The notes under the pieces are model-generated. The model was not told the origin of the DNA and did not search any database. It saw only the letters and a program-made list of their open reading frames with translations. From the NCBI GenBank assembly GCA_902795875.1, contig CADBND010000239.1, forward strand, positions 1-19,600: a stretch of 19,600 nt of DNA. The letters run 5' to 3'. This stretch comes from an uncultured Erysipelotrichaceae bacterium. Its GTDB lineage: Bacteria > Bacillota_I > Bacilli_A > Erysipelotrichales > Erysipelotrichaceae. The translations under genes and the position numbers were made by a program. Shown one piece after another: positions 12,911-19,600 of this stretch (the first letter of the stretch is position 1; every line of letters starts with the position of its first letter).

Positions 12911-14855
12911 AGCTGTCACTCATCAGTATTGAACGGATCTGTTCGTAATCCTTTTCCCGCTCATATGTCAACTCCAGCCTGTCCGTGTGGATCAGATTGG
13001 CGATATGTTTTGCGATATAGGAGACCTGCGGGATATTCGGCTTGTGAATATTGAAGAAGACCACCTTATTTACCAGGTCGTTTTCGATCATGACCGCTTC
13101 CTTCAGGATCAGCACTTTGAAGATATCCCGTCCAAGAAAATCACCGATCGTATTCATCAGAACGATCTGATTATTTCTTCTGGGATGGAAGAGTTCATGG
13201 TGCTCCCTCAGATGTTTCAGGAAAACCTCTTTATCATCCCTTTCGTCCAGAAAACTATTGACGATATCGTTTTCGATATCGGAGATATCCACTATCCCCT
13301 CCGGATAGCTCACATCCTGTTTCCGGAAATTCTGTTCAAAGAACGGATATTTTTTTGCGCTGACATATTCCTCCATCTTATCGATCTGAAAACCGCGGCG
13401 GACATAGAAGAGATCATAGACCGGCTTATAGTAGAATTCATTGAAAAGCGAAGGGATGTCCGTCAGGATCGCATCGACCTGCGACATGTTGGAATTCACC
13501 AGTTCGTTGTACTCCACCGGAACATACTCAAACGATTCGTCTTTCGAACGATCCCGCAGATTGTCGGACATCGAACGTGACGCAAAAAAACCCTGTCCGG
13601 AAATGACGAATACGCGCTTTTTCTTTTCCCAGGAAGCAGTGCGAGTAAAGGAAGATGCAATGAAATAGAAACTTAAGATGTCGTCACGGTTAAAGGAAAG
13701 ACCGCTGTCTTTCAATAGATAGTGATAGACCAGGGTCGAAAGATCCAAAGCCAGCACGCCATCCCTTGTGAAGTTCTTCCCGAAATAACGGGGAAGATGG
13801 ACATCATAGCTAAGCTGTTTCTTTAAACGGAACAGTTCGCAAGACAGATCCTTGCGGAATATAGAGGTGTTACATCCCTCCAGATCGAACCTTTTTGACA
13901 GCTCATTGAAGAAGCGATCCACCATCCCATCGATCTCGGGAAACTCCTTTTTCTGCTTCAAAGCGGTGTATTTGACTGTATGATGCAGCTCAAGATACAA
14001 AGCCAGAGCCTTCAGTTCGATCGGATCGAGCTCCATATCCATCAGACCGGGAAGATCCCGAAAGATCTCCTTTATGATCTGTTCCTCATATTCCGTATCT
14101 CTCTTATCAAAATACTTCATCATGTCTTTGAGACCGGAAGCATAACGTCTGCGGGTCATCGTCAGGATGATCATCTGAGCCAGCCTGTCATAGGCATAGT
14201 AAGGCAAGGCATATTCGTATTTCTCGAGCACCTTGAGTATCCTCTCCACCAGAAGATTGTGGTAGATGCCCTGATGCATGAACATCTCGAACAGTTCCTT
14301 CTCCTCATCGAAGTGAGCCACCGGCTCAAAGACGTTATACATGTCATATTCTTCGATCAAAGCCAAACGGATATGCCACTCATCTCCCTGCAAGGACATT
14401 CCCTTGTTGGTATGATTGCCGATATTCAGTTTATATTCGGACAGACGCTTGCGGACGCGTTTCATCTCCCGGTTGAGCGTCGATTCCGAACACAGACATC
14501 TGTATGCCAGATCGTTCATAAACATGTTTCCGTGAACCAGGAAAAGACGGATGATCAGATGCATCCGCTCCGATCTTTCATTTTTATAGAAAAGATTACC
14601 GTAATACTTCTTGCGGACCTCTTCCTTATACAATTCATATTTTTCTTCGTCGTTCACTTCCAGGAAATAACCGTCACCCGTCTTGGAACGTACGACACAG
14701 CCGTTTTCTTCGCAATCCTCAGAGATCGTCTCCATCTCCTTCTTGATGGTCTTAAGACCGATGCCTCTTTTCTGCACGAAAACATTGGCGGATATCGGTT
14801 CATCCGCCTCAAACAGCATCATCAGCATTCCCGCCTGGTCATGATACAGTCCCAT
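12909..14855 (-). CDS. PRD-containing transcriptional regulator (MtlR/LicR-type layout)
   Basis: 648 aa, typical length. Apparent order: N-terminal HTH (about 8-60), second HTH (about 100-145, around MFMNDLAYRC and STLNREMKR), PRD1 (about 195-300), PRD2 (about 310-405), an EIIB-like domain (about 412-490) and an EIIA-like domain (about 520-645). In the family, phosphorylation by HPr and PTS proteins on PRD, EIIB and EIIA residues sets activity. Here most expected phospho-sites look absent. PRD1 has LPYYAYDRL where a His is usual (Y220); the only clear PRD histidines are H291/H292. The EIIB-like loop reads ISGQGFFASRS without the usual Cys. The ribosome site is GGTGG. It is read toward PTS-2 and is its likely regulator. 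Confidence 0.85.
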   Translation of the reverse strand: MGLYHDQAGMLMMLFEADEPISANVFVQKRGIGLKTIKKEMETISEDCEENGCVVRSKTGDGYFLEVNDEEKYELYKEEVRKKYYGNLFYKNERSERMHLIIRLFLVHGNMFMNDLAYRCLCSESTLNREMKRVRKRLSEYKLNIGNHTNKGMSLQGDEWHIRLALIEEYDMYNVFEPVAHFDEEKELFEMFMHQGIYHNLLVERILKVLEKYEYALPYYAYDRLAQMIILTMTRRRYASGLKDMMKYFDKRDTEYEEQIIKEIFRDLPGLMDMELDPIELKALALYLELHHTVKYTALKQKKEFPEIDGMVDRFFNELSKRFDLEGCNTSIFRKDLSCELFRLKKQLSYDVHLPRYFGKNFTRDGVLALDLSTLVYHYLLKDSGLSFNRDDILSFYFIASSFTRTASWEKKKRVFVISGQGFFASRSMSDNLRDRSKDESFEYVPVEYNELVNSNMSQVDAILTDIPSLFNEFYYKPVYDLFYVRRGFQIDKMEEYVSAKKYPFFEQNFRKQDVSYPEGIVDISDIENDIVNSFLDERDDKEVFLKHLREHHELFHPRRNNQIVLMNTIGDFLGRDIFKVLILKEAVMIENDLVNKVVFFNIHKPNIPQVSYIAKHIANLIHTDRLELTYEREKDYEQIRSILMSDS

Positions 14856-14902
14856 AATTATCCACCATCAGTTTAACACAACAATTTCGTCCTTTCTAAA
14901 GA

Positions 14903-14933
14903 CAAAAAAGATGTCCGGATCGATCCGGACATC
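14903..14933 (-). terminator. Intrinsic terminator of the transketolase operon
   Basis: A perfect 10-bp stem GATGTCCGGA/TCCGGACATC (14924-14933 with 14910-14919), loop TCGA, followed on the - strand by TTTTTTG. It separates the transketolase genes from the regulator gene. Confidence 0.93.
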
Positions 14934-14945
14934 CTTCAGTATTAT

Positions 14946-15854
14946 TTATCCTTTTACGACTTCCAGGATATGTTCCGCCGTAAGGCCGTATTTCTTAAGC
15001 ACATCCTTCGCCTTTCCGGACTCACCGAACGTGTCGTTGACTCCGATCGGAACGAGCGGTGTGACGATATCGCTCTTCGCCTTGACCTCAGCGATCGCTG
15101 AGAACAGGCCGCCGATGATATTGTGCTCCTCAAGCGCATAAGCTCTCTTGTGGCCTTTCAGAAGTTCCAGGATGCCCTCTTCGTCCAATGGCTTCAATGA
15201 GCTTACATTGACGACGGTCGCATCGAGTTCTTCTGCCGCCTTCAAAGCTTCCTGTACCATCAGACCCATCGCAAACAGAACGACATCGCCGTTTCCTTTG
15301 CGTAAAACATCGACCTTCGAGAAATCAAATACGGTATTCTCGTTATATACATCCTCGACCTTTCCTCTGCCCAGTCTGACGTAGCAGGGACCGTCGATCT
15401 TCGAAACATATTCGATCAGAGCCTTAGTCTCATACTGATCGCAAGGTACGAAGACTTTCATGTTGGGCAAAGCCCGCATGATCGCCACATCCTCCACCGA
15501 CTGATGGGAAGCACCGTCTTCTCCGACGGAAAGACCCGCGTGTGTCGCACAGACCTTGACGTTAAGATGCGGATAACAGATGGAATTACGGATGATCTCA
15601 AACGCTCTTCCAGTCGCAAAGATCGCAAAGGAAGAAGCGAAGACCGTCTTGCCGGAAGCTGCCAGACCGGCAGCCATACCCATCATGTTACACTCAGCGA
15701 TACCCGCATTGAAATGCCTTTCCGGACAGACCTTCTTGGCCTCGATCGTCTTGGTGGATTTGGTCAGATCGGCATCCAGGACAACGATCTTTTCATCCTT
15801 CTGAATCAGTTCAGCCAGTTTCTCGCCATAGGCGTTCCTAGTCTCCTGTGCCAT
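14946..15854 (-). CDS. Transketolase, C-terminal (Pyr/C-domain) subunit
   Basis: 302 aa, matching the second half of a full transketolase. The catalytic glutamate that activates thiamine diphosphate is in FNAGIAECNMMG (E54). THAGLSVGEDGASHQ is the expected substrate/cofactor loop. The C-terminal domain ends in IGVNDTFGESGKAKDVLKKYGLT. It acts only together with the N subunit, moving two-carbon ketol units between sugar phosphates in the cytosol. Its ATG lies one base after the N-subunit stop, and its ribosome site (AAGGAGG) is inside the end of that gene, so the subunits are made in a coupled ratio. Split transketolases often sit in sugar-specific operons; the natural substrate here is unknown. 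Confidence 0.95.
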   Translation of the reverse strand: MAQETRNAYGEKLAELIQKDEKIVVLDADLTKSTKTIEAKKVCPERHFNAGIAECNMMGMAAGLAASGKTVFASSFAIFATGRAFEIIRNSICYPHLNVKVCATHAGLSVGEDGASHQSVEDVAIMRALPNMKVFVPCDQYETKALIEYVSKIDGPCYVRLGRGKVEDVYNENTVFDFSKVDVLRKGNGDVVLFAMGLMVQEALKAAEELDATVVNVSSLKPLDEEGILELLKGHKRAYALEEHNIIGGLFSAIAEVKAKSDIVTPLVPIGVNDTFGESGKAKDVLKKYGLTAEHILEVVKG

Positions 15855-15855
15855 A

Positions 15856-16671
15856 TTATCTGACCTCCTTTAAGTCTTCCATAGCGATCTTGTACTCCTC
15901 CTCCTTCGGAGCAGCACCATGCCATGCATAATTGTTTTCCATATAGGAAACACCCTTGCCTTTGACGGTATTGGCGATGATCACAGTCGGAACATCCTTG
16001 GTGTTCCTTGCCAGATCGAAAGCCTTTTTGATCGACTCAAAATCATGACCGTCACATTCTGTGACATTGGCACCGAACGCCTTTGCCTTATCAAGTAAAG
16101 GCAAAGGTCCGATGACATCCTGTACATCTCCATCGATCTGCAAATGATTGACATCGAAGATCACACACAGATCATCGAGCTTGTAATGACAAGCTGCCAT
16201 CAAAGCCTCCCAGACCAGGCCTTCCTCGGATTCACCGTCTCCACACAAAACATAGACGCGGTTTCCGTTCTTATCGAGTTTATTGGCGATCGCCATACCG
16301 ACGCCGCACGAGATGCCCTGTCCCAAAGAACCGGTAGACATATCGACACCGTCCACATAGTTCATATTGGGATGACCCTGAAGCTTTGAATTGATCTGAC
16401 GGAAAGTCTTGAGATCCTCATCAAGAAGCCCTGCCTCATGCAAAACCGCATACAAAGCCGGTGAACAGTGTCCCTTGGAAAGGACGAACCTGTCCCTGTT
16501 TACGGAAGCGACATTGTCTTTGTTTACATTCATCTCTTCAAAATAGAGATAGGTGAGAATATCAGCACAACCCAAAGATCCTCCCGGATGACCGGATTGC
16601 GCATCATAGACCATCTGCACGATATTCCTTCGAATATTCAGCGCGTGGTTTTTCAGATTATTGATGTCCAT
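15856..16671 (-). CDS. Transketolase, N-terminal (ThDP-binding) subunit
   Basis: 271 aa, the usual size of the N half. Visible ThDP and substrate residues are SGHPGG (H28), SKGH (66-68), the GHP at 99-101, STGSLGQG (112-119), and the ThDP/Mg motif starting GDGESEEG (144-151) and closing at N175. The start has a strong ribosome site (GGAGGA) and a TATAAT box at 16693-16698. Together with the C subunit it makes a full heterodimeric transketolase. No other pentose-phosphate gene lies nearby, which favours a substrate-specific role for this pair over the housekeeping pathway, but this is inference. Confidence 0.95.
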   Translation of the reverse strand: MDINNLKNHALNIRRNIVQMVYDAQSGHPGGSLGCADILTYLYFEEMNVNKDNVASVNRDRFVLSKGHCSPALYAVLHEAGLLDEDLKTFRQINSKLQGHPNMNYVDGVDMSTGSLGQGISCGVGMAIANKLDKNGNRVYVLCGDGESEEGLVWEALMAACHYKLDDLCVIFDVNHLQIDGDVQDVIGPLPLLDKAKAFGANVTECDGHDFESIKKAFDLARNTKDVPTVIIANTVKGKGVSYMENNYAWHGAAPKEEEYKIAMEDLKEVR

Positions 16672-16692
16672 AATAAGAGATCCTCCAATTCA

Positions 16693-16721
16693 ATTATAAA
16701 GGAAAAGAAGACATAAAAGAA
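16693..16721 (-). promoter_or_regulatory. Promoter of the transketolase operon
   Basis: On the - strand the -10 is a perfect TATAAT (16693-16698). At 17 bp the -35 is only TTCTTT (16716-16721). The start would fall near 16686, placing the GGAGGA ribosome site at the very 5' end of the mRNA, as in the IIB-1 and IIC-1 promoters. Confidence 0.5.
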
Positions 16722-16771
16722 TCTCTATCAGAAGATCATCGCTCATGTTTTTTATAATGTCCATCTTTTTT

Positions 16772-16993
16772 TCAAAAAGAGTCAACGATAAGGATCCGGA
16801 TCACCATCCTGCTGAGCCCCTCTTCCGGCGATGAACTGTTTTCATATCTCGTGAATACGACTCTTGGGACAGTCATCGCAAAGATCCCGATGAAAAAAAT
16901 AGAATCTGAGGCTATGAAGCAGTCCCCGGCTGCCGGCATATGTGCCCCGATCAGTTCACCCTCTTCTATTGGATGGACAGATCGAATCTCCAA
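16772..16993 (-). pseudogene. Possible small gene or gene remnant in the 367-bp gap between oxidoreductase and transketolase
   Basis: The stretch 16672-17038 holds the transketolase promoter, the oxidoreductase terminator and, between them, a 73-codon open frame starting with TTG on the - strand. It has coding-like composition and one hydrophobic patch (IFFIGIFAM). It also stays open on the + strand. There is no ribosome site and no recognisable family. I list it as a possible remnant; it may be nothing. Confidence 0.2.
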
Positions 16994-17025
16994 TTATTTA
17001 AAAGGTGATCCTCAAGATCACCTTT
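16993..17025 (-). terminator. Intrinsic terminator of the oxidoreductase operon
   Basis: A perfect 10-bp stem AAAGGTGATC/GATCACCTTT (17016-17025 with 17001-17010), loop of 5, followed on the - strand by TAAATAATT. It lies 14 bp after the oxidoreductase stop. Confidence 0.8.
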
Positions 17026-17038
17026 CCTTCATCTTTCT

Positions 17039-19015
17039 TCAGATACTGTTTGCCACTTCGTAGGCATCCCAGATCGCCTTCATGATGGTACCGGCACCGG
17101 TCGCATCACCGACTTCATACATCGGGATGTTCAGTTCCGCCCATTCTTCCTTGAGATTCGGAGCCGGTCTGAAACCAAGAGCAGAAACAACGGTATCCGC
17201 CTTGAAAGTCTCTCTTGTGCCATCAGCCTTTTCGACCACAGCACCTTCGTCATTTACTTCGACCAGTTTGGTGGAAGTATAGACCTTGACACCCTTATTC
17301 TCAAACAGATCGCAGATCATCTGCTTGTTCGGATAAGGTGCACCGGCACCGCCGGCAGCCATGATGTCATCCAAAGCCTCAACGACCGTGACATCCTTTC
17401 CCTTATTCGCCTCATCCAGAGCGATCTCACAACCGACCAGACCGCCGCCGACGATGACGACCTTTCCCTTAAGTTTTTCCGGATGATCGATCGCATCCAG
17501 TGAAGATACTGCCTTATCAAGACCGGGGATATTTGGATGGGATTCGTTGGTACCCGTTGCCAGGATGACGACATCCGCTTCCTGTTTCCGGATGCAGTTG
17601 ATACAAGGTTCATGATCGAGCTTGACATCGACACCGAGATCCTTCAACTGGTCCTGATACCAGGCATTCAGCTTGGCGATCTCCGACTTGAAGCTGTGTG
17701 CTCCGGCCTCCACGACATGTCCGCCGAGGTGATCGCTCTTTTCAAACAAGGTGACCCGATATCCTCTCAAAGCGCTGGTTCTGGCTGCTTCCATACCGGC
17801 GATACCGCCGCCGACAACGACGACCTTCTTGTCGCCCTCACCCGGCTTGAGACCCACGACAAGCTCTCTTGCGGCCTGCGGATTGACAGCACAGGAGACC
17901 GGTTCACCCGTCTCGACACATCTGCGGAAACAGCCCATATTGCAGCCGATACATGGTCTGATCTTATCCACCTGCCCGGCAAGGACTTTATTCGGATAAT
18001 CCGGATCGGCAAGGGAAGGTCTGCCAAGACCTACCGCATCGATCTCACCCTTTTCGACAGCCTCTGCCGCCAGGTCATAGTTCTGCATCCTGCCACCCGC
18101 AATGATCGGGATATTCACTTCCTTCTTCGCTGCTGCCGCAAGCGGGATCATGAAGCCCTGCGGATTGTACATCGGCGGGCAGGCATAATAGAAGGAATCA
18201 TAGGTACCTGTATCAGTATCCAGGAAATCGTAACCGTAGCTTTCCAGCAGTTTGGCGATCTTTACGCCCTCTTCCAGAGTCCTGCCGACTTCCTCTTCGC
18301 CAGTCAAAGTCGCCTTATCATAATCCTTAATATAAGTCTTCAGACCCAGACGCATACCGACCGGAAAATCTCTTCCACATTTTTCATGTATTCCTTCGAC
18401 CAGTTCCTTTGCGGCACGCAGCCTGTTTTCCAAAGAACCGCCGTATTCATCGTCTCTGCGGTTGTAGAAAGCCATAGCAATCTGATCCAGGAGATAGCCC
18501 CAATGCATCGCATGCATCTCGACACCGTCATAGCCGCATTCCTTCGCCACAACAGCACCCTCGATCATATCGGCGATCTTCTGCTTCATCTGTTCCGTCG
18601 TCAAAGCCGGTGACTTCTCATTCGGATTGCGCCATACCGGATTCTCGGAAGGACCCGGAAGACCCGGATAGTTCCTGCCCAAGCCCATTGTCAGTTGACA
18701 GAAGATCTTCGTTCCGTGTTTATGAACGGTATCCACCAGCAGCTTTGCGCGTTCCTGCCAATGCTTGTTGGTATTGACATTGGGACCTAAAGCGGAATAG
18801 GGATCCACATGATAATCCGTTGTCGCAGCACCGGGGATGATCAGACCGAAACCGCCCTTCGCCCTGAGTTCAAAATAATTGATCAAATTGTCAGAAAAAC
18901 CGCCCTCCTCATCGTAGGAAAGCCCACCCATCGTCATCGGGATCACGACGAAACGGTTCTTGATCTCGACATTTCCTATTTTGTAAGGTTTGCCCAAAAC
19001 ATCGTACTTGCTCAT
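17039..19015 (-). CDS. FMN / 4Fe-4S / FAD oxidoreductase of the 2,4-dienoyl-CoA reductase (enoate reductase) family
   Basis: 658 aa, full family length. Residues 1 to about 350 form an old-yellow-enzyme TIM barrel with the FMN/substrate signature around YDGVEMHAMHWGYLL and RRDDEYGGSLENRLR, then IIAGGR and VGLGRPSLADP. A 4Fe-4S motif follows (C355, C358, C362, C375; C-x2-C-x3-C-x12-C). Then come FAD- and NAD(P)-binding folds with VVVVGGGIAGMEAA (398-411) and VIVGGGLVGCE (519-529). Such enzymes reduce C=C bonds of enoates, dienoyl-CoAs or steroids in anaerobes; the substrate is not predictable. It follows the 65-aa gene by 44 bp; the ribosome site is AGGAGAG. No clear link to the sugar genes is visible. 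Confidence 0.93.
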   Translation of the reverse strand: MSKYDVLGKPYKIGNVEIKNRFVVIPMTMGGLSYDEEGGFSDNLINYFELRAKGGFGLIIPGAATTDYHVDPYSALGPNVNTNKHWQERAKLLVDTVHKHGTKIFCQLTMGLGRNYPGLPGPSENPVWRNPNEKSPALTTEQMKQKIADMIEGAVVAKECGYDGVEMHAMHWGYLLDQIAMAFYNRRDDEYGGSLENRLRAAKELVEGIHEKCGRDFPVGMRLGLKTYIKDYDKATLTGEEEVGRTLEEGVKIAKLLESYGYDFLDTDTGTYDSFYYACPPMYNPQGFMIPLAAAAKKEVNIPIIAGGRMQNYDLAAEAVEKGEIDAVGLGRPSLADPDYPNKVLAGQVDKIRPCIGCNMGCFRRCVETGEPVSCAVNPQAARELVVGLKPGEGDKKVVVVGGGIAGMEAARTSALRGYRVTLFEKSDHLGGHVVEAGAHSFKSEIAKLNAWYQDQLKDLGVDVKLDHEPCINCIRKQEADVVILATGTNESHPNIPGLDKAVSSLDAIDHPEKLKGKVVIVGGGLVGCEIALDEANKGKDVTVVEALDDIMAAGGAGAPYPNKQMICDLFENKGVKVYTSTKLVEVNDEGAVVEKADGTRETFKADTVVSALGFRPAPNLKEEWAELNIPMYEVGDATGAGTIMKAIWDAYEVANSI

Positions 19016-19031
19016 ATTATAATTACTCTCC

Positions 19032-19056
19032 TATAGAACTATTATAATATAGAACT
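19032..19056. repeat. Direct repeat TATAGAACT x2 upstream of the oxidoreductase gene
   Basis: TATAGAACT occurs at 19032-19040 and 19048-19056, 16 bp apart, flanking an AT-rich core that reads TATAAT on the - strand. It could be an operator over an internal promoter, but no good -35 is present. Confidence 0.3.
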
Positions 19057-19059
19057 CAT

Positions 19060-19257
19060 TCAATATGAGGCAGACACCTTTTCATTTTCCTTCGACCAGA
19101 TCCCGTTCCGTATACTGTGACAGCTGTTGTCTGCCGCCACGACATAAGGCACCAGCTTATCTTCCAGAGACCTCACCACAAACATCCTGTTTCCCTTCTC
19201 ATCCGCGTATGCGATCTGCCCGACACGCAGTTCACTCAGTTTTTCGACCCTTTTCAT
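19060..19257 (-). CDS. Small protein of unknown function (65 aa)
   Basis: Start chosen at the ATG at 19257, which has a perfect AAGGAGGT ribosome site with proper spacing; a frame opening at 19302 has none. The product begins MKRVEKLSELRVGQIAYADE and contains alternating short hydrophobic segments suggestive of a small beta protein. There is no membrane helix and no zinc motif (a single Cys). It immediately precedes the oxidoreductase gene with no terminator between, so the two are likely one transcript. A role tied to the oxidoreductase is a guess. Confidence 0.6.
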   Translation of the reverse strand: MKRVEKLSELRVGQIAYADEKGNRMFVVRSLEDKLVPYVVAADNSCHSIRNGIWSKENEKVSASY

Positions 19258-19314
19258 GATGACCTCCTTTGTCTTCATGATAGATCGTAATAAAAGATAC
19301 ACTGGGTAAAAATT

Positions 19315-19512
19315 CTACCACCCCTTTGCACAGTGGTGCTGATTGTTTCCGCCCGGATAGATTCTTCCTTTGTTTTTGACAAGATCTCTCTTTAGAGCTC
19401 TGTAGAATGTCTCATCGATATAGACTTTACTGGATAAGACGATAACATCCTGATAGTCTTTCAGGATCTCAAAAAGCTTGAAAAGCCAATATTTGACGGA
19501 ATTGTTAATAAG
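19315..19512 (-). pseudogene. Transposase fragment, IS1595/ISXO2-like
   Basis: A 65-codon frame with no start codon or ribosome site, ending in TAG. It encodes the stretch YWLFKLFEILKDYQDVIVL then KVYIDETFYRALKRDL and YPGGNNQHHC. The IDETFY core with the following basic segment and GxNQ-like region resembles the first catalytic Asp region of IS1595-type DDE transposases. Everything before and after is missing in all frames of the window, so this is an old remnant. The family assignment is by memory of the motif. Confidence 0.45.
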
Positions 19513-19525
19513 TTATAAGTATGCT

Positions 19526-19554
19526 AAAGGCGGTCGTTGCAGGCCGCCTTTTTT
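19526..19554 (+). terminator. Orphan + strand terminator hairpin
   Basis: A 10-bp stem with one G-T pair (AAAGGCGGTC/GGCCGCCTTT; 19526-19535 with 19542-19551), loop GTTGCA, followed by TTTCTTG. No + strand gene lies before it in the window. It may mark the end of a lost gene displaced by the transposon, or serve weakly in the opposite direction for a gene beyond the edge. Apart from this and the transposase fragment, I see nothing else in 19258-19600. Confidence 0.6.
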
Positions 19555-19600
19555 CTTGTGTGAACTTTGTTCTGTTTACTGCTGTTTTTCTTCCTTCCGG

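Noticed and set aside
13980..14876. 298-codon + strand open frame
   Set aside because: Antisense to the PRD regulator, which has clear domains; the antisense product is low-complexity His/Leu/Ile-rich.
16748..16780. A/T-rich CTTTTTTTCAAAAAG hairpin near a TATAAT on the + strand
   Set aside because: The stem is all A/T with no GC core, no -35 lies before the TATAAT and no + strand gene follows.
17537..18613. Long 358-codon + strand open frame
   Set aside because: It lies wholly inside the well-supported oxidoreductase gene on the other strand, has no family features and is explained by that gene's codon bias.
1..19600. CRISPR array, tRNA or rRNA genes
   Set aside because: No regularly spaced repeats and no tRNA cloverleaf or rRNA sequence was found on either strand by reading.

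Overview
The window reads as a compact chromosomal stretch of a low-to-mid GC Bacillota (Firmicutes). An Erysipelotrichia-like gut anaerobe is my best guess. The evidence is strong AGGAGG ribosome sites, sigma-A type promoters, many short stem-loop/U-tract terminators, mannose-family PTS operons with a PRD regulator, split transketolase subunits and an anaerobe-type FMN/Fe-S/FAD oxidoreductase. The genus is inference; no rRNA or other marker gene is present. TGA is used as a normal stop.

Layout, left to right. (1) 2-1368, + strand: the tail of a Cof-type HAD phosphatase and a cytosolic neutral-ceramidase-like hydrolase (A), ending in a terminator. (2) 1391-5401, - strand, read right to left: PTS system 1 (IIC-IID, terminator, then IIB on its own promoter with a cre-like site), a two-TM/PH-like protein (A) and an MFS transporter. 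(3) 5549-6145, + strand: a two-TM protein of unknown function, divergent from PTS 1 across a 147-bp double promoter with a direct repeat. (4) 6345-12762, - strand: PTS system 2 (IIC-IID-IIB), an attenuator-like terminator, then ceramidase-like hydrolase B, two-TM/PH-like protein B, a metallo-beta-lactamase-fold hydrolase, a degenerate EIIA, a membrane-anchored helical protein and a canonical EIIA. (5) 12909-14855: a PRD regulator read toward PTS 2. (6) 14946-16671: transketolase N and C halves. (7) 17039-19257: a 65-aa protein followed by a 658-aa enoate/dienoyl-CoA-reductase-type oxidoreductase. (8) 19258-19600: no intact gene; a transposase fragment and an orphan terminator hairpin.

How the genes may work together (inference). 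The two mannose-family permeases have no fused EIIA, and the only EIIA genes are the two at the end of operon 2, so these probably serve both systems. Around each permease the same two non-PTS families recur: a ceramidase-like hydrolase without signal peptide and a small two-TM protein with a PH-like cytosolic domain. This repeated set suggests a duplicated module that imports a conjugated carbohydrate as its phosphate and hydrolyses it in the cytosol. The HAD phosphatase, MBL hydrolase and split transketolase are possible downstream steps. No kinase, isomerase, aldolase or glycosidase that would name the sugar is visible. The module is the best candidate here for an undescribed system.
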